Below, piece by piece: positions 7,864-12,139 of a stretch of 12,139 bases of DNA (position 1 is the stretch's first letter; each line of letters begins with the position of its first letter). The stretch lies in NCBI GenBank assembly GCA_015499985.1, contig JAAAUF010001106.1, positions 1 to 12,139 of the forward strand, in the 5' to 3' direction. Made by a program: the position numbers and the translations under genes. The notes under the pieces are model-generated. The model was given only the letters and a program-made list of their open reading frames with translations. It ran no database searches and was not told the origin of the DNA. The DNA is from Haplosporangium gracile. Its lineage: Eukaryota > Mortierellomycota > Mortierellomycetes > Mortierellales > Mortierellaceae.

Positions 7864-8095
7864 GTATGATTTTTTGATGGGACGGAACAGTAATGCCACA
7901 TCTGATATTCTCATTAACAGGCATTTTATTATTACATACGACTAGAGAGTTGTTATCGTTGTTTTCTTTTTTTTTCTTGTCGCTGACACCGCTTATGCTT
8001 CTCGTTGTCTCCTTTTGCTCGCTGTTCGCTGCTTTTCTTGCCCACATTCTTTCCAAACACGCACATTTGATTTTTTTATGCAAAATAAAGTGACG
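7864..8095 (+). terminator. 3' untranslated region and polyadenylation signal of the endonuclease gene
   Basis: The stop TAG (7861-7863) is followed at once by GTATGA, and a candidate acceptor attaacag ends at 7920, so a 57-nt intron in the 3' UTR is possible. The following 170 bases are T-rich. A canonical AATAAA sits at 8084-8089, just before the inverted CRN fragment begins. The open frame seen here on the plus strand is T-rich and not protein-like. Confidence 0.55.
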
Positions 8096-8167
8096 ACTTG
8101 CAACATGATTTAGATCTGGAAAAATATGAGGAAGAATATTGCAGCATTGGGTATCGGTAAGAGGAGA

Positions 8168-8230
8168 TATGAAACTCGCTGCGAATTCTCCATCGACAAG
8201 ACAAAATGAGTTCGTGTGGTTATCTGTCAT
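8168..8230 (-). pseudogene. Inverted fragment: CRN start and first header residues
   Basis: On the minus strand the ATG at 8230 is preceded by gcttcgcaacacc, the same context as the start of CRN copy 1, and is followed by MTDNHTNSFCLVDGEFAASFI, a CRN header start. After about 21 residues the similarity fades, although the frame stays open for another hundred codons into the 3' region of the endonuclease gene. No NTPase part follows. It is a truncated, inverted gene start lying immediately beyond the endonuclease gene. Confidence 0.7.
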
Positions 8231-8600
8231 GGTGTTGCGAAGCAGTATTGAAGATAAATGAATGGTTGAGAGTAAGAGATGAAAGAGGATCAGAGTTTTA
8301 CTCTGATTGGTCACAGGATACGATCTGGAGACGCCACCAACTTTCCAGATCTTTCTTAACTTGTTGACTAGTTAAGGGCGGACTAACAAAAGACATCCTA
8401 AAAACCTCAACCAACATGGTTACTAGCAAGCTCTCTTTTACGTATAAATAGCAGTGCCAATGCCTAGATAGTATCTCAGTTCATAACTCACTTTTATTAA
8501 AACACTCGTCAAAAGCACTAGTCTCTCTCACTCGTTCCCCTCTTCACTCGTTCACTCGCCTCTCTCCTTACAAACACACCCATCGTACTCTCGTCCTATT
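8231..8600. promoter_or_regulatory. Divergent promoter-like region
   Basis: On the minus strand a CCAAT box (ATTGG on plus, 8306-8310) lies 76 bases upstream of the inverted CRN start. On the plus strand TATAAATA at 8443-8450 is followed by a CT-rich leader (about 8515-8597), as before other genes here. The plus-strand promoter has no intact gene behind it: the first ATGs lead to short frames and then to the inverted CRN piece. Two small palindromes are present: cagag/ctctg around 8291-8304, and cttaac/gttaag around 8356-8376. Confidence 0.45.
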
Positions 8601-8679
8601 GCAAAAGAAAAGGAGAAGAAAGAAAGAGAGGGATGAATAAAAGACGAAATGAGAAAGTGTGGGAAATTGTAAAAACGGG

Positions 8680-8836
8680 CTTCTTGACGCCATCGCCACT
8701 GCTCATCGCCCAATGGAGAGTTTTCATGCTCAATCCCGTCCCGCAATAGATGATCTTGAGCTCATCTCGAAGGCCAACCGTTCGAAAGCCATGCAGGATG
8801 GGGGACAACATCAAGAGGTGCACACACTCGTTTCTG
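8680..8836 (-). pseudogene. Inverted middle segment of a CRN gene
   Basis: The minus strand reads MLSPILHGFRTVG, then LKIIYCGTGLSMKTLHWAM and SSGDGVKK (the final Lys codon is 8680-8682). In CRN proteins this part follows the DEAQ/RPMLSP region, where both upstream copies stop, and immediately precedes the YGSSTFP part found on the plus strand from 8841. The piece therefore lies in about the right place but in the wrong orientation. The plus-strand frame across the same bases (MESFHAQSRPAIDDLELI and so on) is its antisense shadow. Confidence 0.8.
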
Positions 8837-8840
8837 GTAG

Positions 8841-10567
8841 TACGGCTCAAGCACCTTTCCATGTAAGTAAGCCTCTATATACTTTTCCCGTGCCTATGTG
8901 ATTCAAGACTTTGTTCACAGAGACAGGATACTGACCCTCTCCTTTGTTCAGATATCGAATTTCCAGGATGGACCGGTCCAGACTCGGTCCAGTCTCATAT
9001 CAATCGGATAAAGGAGCAACTACCGGACGACGAGTCAAAAAGAATGATCGATGCTCTGATTCCTTCGGCTGCAGTCAACATGCTACACAAGAGGCTTACC
9101 GGGAGGTTCAGACCAATAGTAACAGCAGTTGAGGGGATTATCAAGACTGGAGAGCCAAAGAAATGGGAGGCAGTAATCAACATCACCGAGACCATGCTTA
9201 CATCGTGGAAAGAACGAGAGCGTCGAGGAAACTTATGTGGAGAACTCAACCGGTAGGGTCTCGTTCTATGTACACCATTTAACACATGTATTTTTTTAGA
9301 CTCACAACGAAACTAATTGACACAACGGCGACTCTATACGAAATCAATAATAGTCTGGAGCGCAAGATCGCCGACCACCCCGAACTTTTTAAGTCTTTCT
9401 CTTCGATCAGAGATACTCTTGGGCTGTTCCTCTTCCGTCACAACTTGCTGGATGCAACCGAGATCGTGCTCGAAAACGAAGCGCATCTTATTGAGGCAGC
9501 GTTCGGTCCGATCAAACTCTTTGGGGGTGCTGCAAGAACCGTTCTCGATGAACCATTTGTCCTTAGAGCAACCAAGGCTTATTTCCAAGAAAGGGATCCC
9601 CTACTCTTGGCCGCTGCGGAACGGACTATGCTGCACTCGAACAACGCCTCAGTTCACGGAAACATGTGGGAAACCGTCATGCCCTCTGTCTTCATCGAGA
9701 CGTTCAAGAATCGTCCTCTTTCCTCGTGGCCTCTTCTCACCAACAGTGCACTCCCCGATTCACTCTCTGGTGATGTGACAATAGTCGGATACACTGATCA
9801 AGAATCGAAACTCGCCATCTCACACAGGAACATCACAACACACGATTTCATGAAGGCACATGTCGAGAACGGATCCAAGCGCGAGGACCAGGATATCCCT
9901 CCATTCTACTTCCCGGCGCCTCATGTTTCTGGACCCGACATTGTGTTCTATGTCAAGATCAACGGCAGTATCTACCCAGTATTCATCCAGGTAATCAGCA
10001 GTGCCCTCCATATTTTTGTAGTATTGCTTTTTACTTTGCTTTGCTATGTTGCTCAAATGTCTCTTCCTTTTCCTTTTTCCTTTTTTTAACAGCTGAAATT
10101 AAGACAGGTTCTAGAGGGCAGTGATGTTGAGAAGGTGCTCGCAACTGTCAGTAGCAACACCATGCAGGGCAAGATGGAAAAGGAGTATGAGAAGCAGGTG
10201 AAAGAACTAGCTCAAGAACGCAAAAAGGCAAATCGCACAGGATCGACACAACAACCGCCAAGACTCCAAGACTATTGTCCTACAGGAGTTTATGTCAGCA
10301 TGGTTATCACCTATCCCGCGGAGGTCGTCAAGTTCCAGGTTGTCCGCCCTGATCCAGAACCAGAGCTGGAAGGTCTTGAGCGAATCTCCATCAAACATTG
10401 ACGACAACAACTTTCCACAAATCTTTCCAGAGCGACATGTCAAGTTCCTCGACAGACTCAAGCAACATAAGCGATCAGCAACAGATGAACACACTGCGAA
10501 TCCGCCAAAAAAGTCAAAAATAGTTATGACGAGATCGGCAACTGATCCTTTATCGCGAGATGACTGA
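8841..10567 (+). pseudogene. C-terminal part of a CRN gene with a PD-(D/E)xK nuclease-like domain; frameshifted
   Basis: Exons are 8841-8862, 8952-9252, 9300-9990 and 10093 onward, with GT-AG introns of 89, 47 and 102 nt; frames agree across them. Recognisable family stretches are IEFPGWTGPDSV, MLHKRLTGRFRPIVTA, RERRGNLCGEL, DEPFVLRATKAYF, SVHGNMWETVMP and IPPFYFPAPHVSGPDIVF. The last leads into PD (9934-9939), then beta-strand-like residues and Q-L-K split by the last intron (9988-9990/10093-10098). This resembles a PD-(D/E)xK nuclease core with Gln in the middle position, a fold described for CRN-type effector C-termini. Near the end one extra A at about 10394-10397 shifts the frame, giving stop TGA at 10399-10401, while family-like NIDDNNFPQIFPERHVKFLD continues in the other frame to TGA 10565-10567. 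The 5' end has no start of its own because the adjacent part is inverted. Confidence 0.82.
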
Positions 10568-10584
10568 CCCACCCCACATGTGTA

Positions 10585-10590
10585 AATAAA
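10585..10590 (+). terminator. Polyadenylation signal of the CRN C-terminal part
   Basis: AATAAA lies 18 bases after the outer stop at 10567, in gtaaataaaataagg. It is the expected 3' end signal for the gene whose C-terminal part ends here. Confidence 0.55.
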
Positions 10591-10695
10591 ATAAGGCGTA
10601 GTGTTCGAAAAGAAATATTTTATTTTCTCATCACTCATTACGTTAGCAAGTTACAGAGCAAAACAAAAGGCGAAATCACAGCACCTATGAAGGAC

Positions 10696-10755
10696 AGCAA
10701 CAACAACAACAACAACAACACAACAACAACCACAACACAACAACAACCACAACAA
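10696..10755 (+). repeat. (CAA)n/(AAC)n microsatellite
   Basis: Six or more perfect caa units starting at 10698 are followed by imperfect continuation (cacaacaacaaccacaacac). It lies in non-coding DNA after the CRN 3' end. The translated Gln/Asn/Thr runs have no support as protein. Confidence 0.85.
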
Positions 10756-10818
10756 TTACTACCACTACTAAAACAAACACAAAGACAAAAAGCAAAAGGG
10801 AGGGAGAGCGGGAGAGGG

Positions 10819-10908
10819 AGAAGGAGGACAAAGGGAAGGAGGACAAAGGGAAGGAGGACAAAGGGAAGGAGGACAAGGGGAAGGAGGACAAAGGGAAAGA
10901 GGACAAGG
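10819..10908 (+). repeat. Minisatellite, 15-bp unit, six copies
   Basis: Consensus ggaaggaggacaaag; units start at 10819, 10834, 10849, 10864, 10879 and 10894, with single-base variants (caagg for caaag, ggaaaga for ggaagga). Because 15 is a multiple of three, it stays open in all frames on both strands and produces long spurious frames such as GRRTK repeats. Confidence 0.9.
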
Positions 10909-10920
10909 GGAAGGAAGGAA

Positions 10921-10986
10921 GGAAGGTGGAGGGAAGGTGGAGGGAAGTAAGAGGGAAGGTGGAAGGAAGTAAGAGGGAAGGTGGAG
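10921..10986 (+). repeat. Minisatellite, 11-bp unit, six copies in two variants
   Basis: Units start every 11 bases at 10921, 10932, 10943, 10954, 10965 and 10976. Two variants occur: ggaaggtggag (four, one ending gaa) and ggaagtaagag (two, at 10943 and 10965), partly alternating. Confidence 0.85.
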
Positions 10987-10991
10987 GAAAT

Positions 10992-11043
10992 GAAGGAAAG
11001 GAAGGAAAGGAAGGGAAGGAAGGGAAGGAAGGGAAGGAAGGGA
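10992..11043 (+). repeat. Minisatellite, 9-bp unit
   Basis: Units gaaggaaag (10992 and 11001) and then gaagggaag (11010, 11019 and 11028, with a partial unit at 11037). It is the third short tandem repeat in a row within one homopurine tract. Confidence 0.8.
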
Positions 11044-11341
11044 ATAGAGGAGAAAGAAAGGGAAAAGGAGGGGAAGAAGGAAGGAGGGGGGAGGGGAAGA
11101 AAAATAGGAAAGAAAAAAGAGGGGAGGGAAGGGGAGAAATGAAAAAAAGAATAAAGAATAAAGAAAAAGAAAATAGGAAAACAAGCAATAAAGTCGACAC
11201 AAAGACAAACAGCACGGACATAGCTCAGAGTGAATATGGCAAAGACAGGCCTTTTCATGCACAAAGAGGCATATAAGACATCTATTTCTTTCTATGGCTT
11301 TAGTGTCATTCGACTATAGAACTATTCCTTCGATATATCAT
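11044..11341. other. Purine-rich non-coding DNA between repeats and the LRR gene
   Basis: The purine bias continues to about 11170 without a fixed unit, then gives way to mixed sequence. I see no gene. The end of the minus-strand LRR gene is at 11342, so 11180-11341 is probably its 3' flank. I did not find a clear polyadenylation signal on the minus strand. Confidence 0.45.
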
Positions 11342-12052
11342 TCAGAGTTGCCTCGCAATAGAGGCCCTGGACGACACCTCCACTGTAATCATAGGAGAGT
11401 GTTTCCACAGCCATTCGGCTGCCTTGAGGTTGTCACCATCATCGTGAAGACCGCGGATTACTTGCAGCATCGGCCAGTGCTGAATCATCCATTGAACCTC
11501 CTTGAGACCGATCCGCTGTGCCATCCTTCGAACATCCAACACTCGGAGATTCTTGAGCCTCCTTAGCTGGCCCAGTCCGCTTTCCAAAGTCATCTCGAGA
11601 CAGTCATACTGGTAATCCTCTCTATTCATGGAGTCACGGGAAGGACGTAGGCTCCTACGTTCCTTTGTATCATGTCCAAGGCACAGCTCTTCAAGGTTTA
11701 TCAACCGCGAAAGTCGTTCATAGACGCGCTGCTGGAGCTGCTTTCCTTCCCGAGTGCAGGTTTCCTTGAGAGCATCAACGCGTTGTCGTCCATCCAAAAC
11801 TTTGGTGGCATTCGGCCTCAGGATACGGGTGATTTTGGTCTTGAGACCTTGACAGACGTCTCGCATGCCCATGGATTCAGAGTGCCGCGATGTGCGTCAA
11901 CAAAATCTTCGGCTTCGAGATACGGGCTCCAGGACTGGCCATGCAACTTGTCGTCACTTGTGATCAGGATCCTGAGTTTTGGGCTGGAAGACAGGATCTG
12001 GCGTAGTGTGCTGCTGGAATCTTCCAATATATTGGTCACTTGAAGTACAGTG
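11342..12052 (-). pseudogene. C-terminal part of a leucine-rich-repeat (F-box-like) protein, frameshifted, 5' part not resolved
   Basis: Reading leftward from about 12052, the first frame gives TLRQILSSSPKLRILITSDD and LEAEDFVDAHRG, then LNPWACETSVKV, after which it runs out of family-like sequence and stops at 11818-11820. From about 11840 the next frame continues the same protein as LKTKITRILRPN, then LSRLINLEELCLGHD, CLEMTLESGLGQL, LRRLKNLRVLDVRRM and VQWMIQHWPMLQVIRGL to the stop at 11342-11344. This is the LRR tail common in large F-box/LRR families of Mortierella-like fungi, which in other fungi recruit ubiquitination targets. One missing base at about 11840-11847 explains the shift. 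The F-box is not in the window. Upstream of about 12052 this frame has a stop, and a tag acceptor there suggests an intron. Confidence 0.7.
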
Positions 12053-12139
12053 CCTACATTAATAGATCCAATGATTTCGACTTATTTACATTCATTCACT
12101 TTTCTCTTTTTTCTCTCATCCATCCATCCTCAGATGGTC

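Noticed and set aside
7893..8093. T-rich 66-residue frame after the endonuclease stop
   Set aside because: Its composition follows the T-rich 3' region, and it lies between the stop and the AATAAA signal.
3862..8680. Transposon with terminal inverted repeats around the endonuclease gene
   Set aside because: I compared the edges near 3861 and 8680 by eye and found no convincing inverted repeat or target-site duplication, and no transposase was seen.
8659..8901. Plus-strand 80-residue frame (MGNCKNGLLDAIATAHRP...)
   Set aside because: It is antisense to the inverted CRN middle segment. Only its end overlaps real plus-strand CRN sequence (8841-8862), and in another frame.
10638..11264. Minus-strand frames of 208, 178 and 164 residues (Phe/Ser/Pro/Leu repeats)
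   Set aside because: They are translations of the minisatellites and homopurine tract. All three frames are open because the repeat lacks stop triplets, and nothing is conserved-looking.
10687..11276. Plus-strand frames with Asn/Thr/Gln runs and GRRTK repeats
   Set aside because: They are products of the CAA and 15-bp repeats, with no start context or neighbouring coding sequence to support them.

Overview
The window looks like an early-diverging fungal genome, most probably Mucoromycota and within it Mortierellomycotina. This is an inference from gene families: Crinkler (CRN)-type proteins with a ubiquitin-like header and a P-loop NTPase, an LRR (F-box-like) protein, compact genes with GT-AG introns of about 50-130 nt, and pyrimidine-rich leaders before the start codons. 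No rRNA, tRNA or CRISPR was seen.

Layout. 1-746: purine-rich, then strongly pyrimidine-rich non-coding DNA upstream of a CRN gene. 762-2236 (+): CRN copy 1, with header and P-loop NTPase, broken by a TGA at codon 55 and cut off after its DEAQ (Walker B-like) region. At about 2238 the sequence jumps back to the equivalent of CRN exon 1's 3' end, so a second CRN copy starts in tandem. 2238-3861 (+): CRN copy 2, with several frameshifts, a roughly 285-bp interruption and a stop in its P-loop. 3862-4266: a short unexplained stretch (perhaps a beta/gamma-crystallin-like fragment) and a leader. 4267-7863 (+): an eight-exon gene whose last exon encodes an intein-like Hint module with a two-motif LAGLIDADG endonuclease of the VMA1-derived endonuclease/HO type. 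Its splicing residues are missing, and it sits behind about 390-400 residues of acidic, low-complexity sequence. 8168-8680: an inverted fragment of a CRN promoter and start, with a divergent orphan promoter. 8680-8836 (-): an inverted piece from the middle of a CRN gene. 8841-10567 (+): the C-terminal CRN part, with a PD-(D/E)xK nuclease-like region and a 1-nt frameshift near its end. 10690-11170: simple repeats and three adjacent minisatellites. 11342-12052 (-): the C-terminal part of an LRR protein with a frameshift.

How the parts relate. A CRN gene family has been duplicated, broken and locally inverted, and a free-standing homing-endonuclease-like gene with a largely intact open frame lies between the upstream and downstream CRN pieces. 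The two upstream copies stop close together in the CRN protein (after RPM in copy 1 and after SPI in copy 2). The pieces that would follow are found beyond the endonuclease gene, part of them inverted. The simplest reading is insertion of the endonuclease gene into a CRN locus, with cutting and imperfect repair as a possible cause of the damage. That is inference. The arrangement resembles the yeast HO/WHO situation, in which a splicing-dead intein relative lives beside fragments of a target gene.
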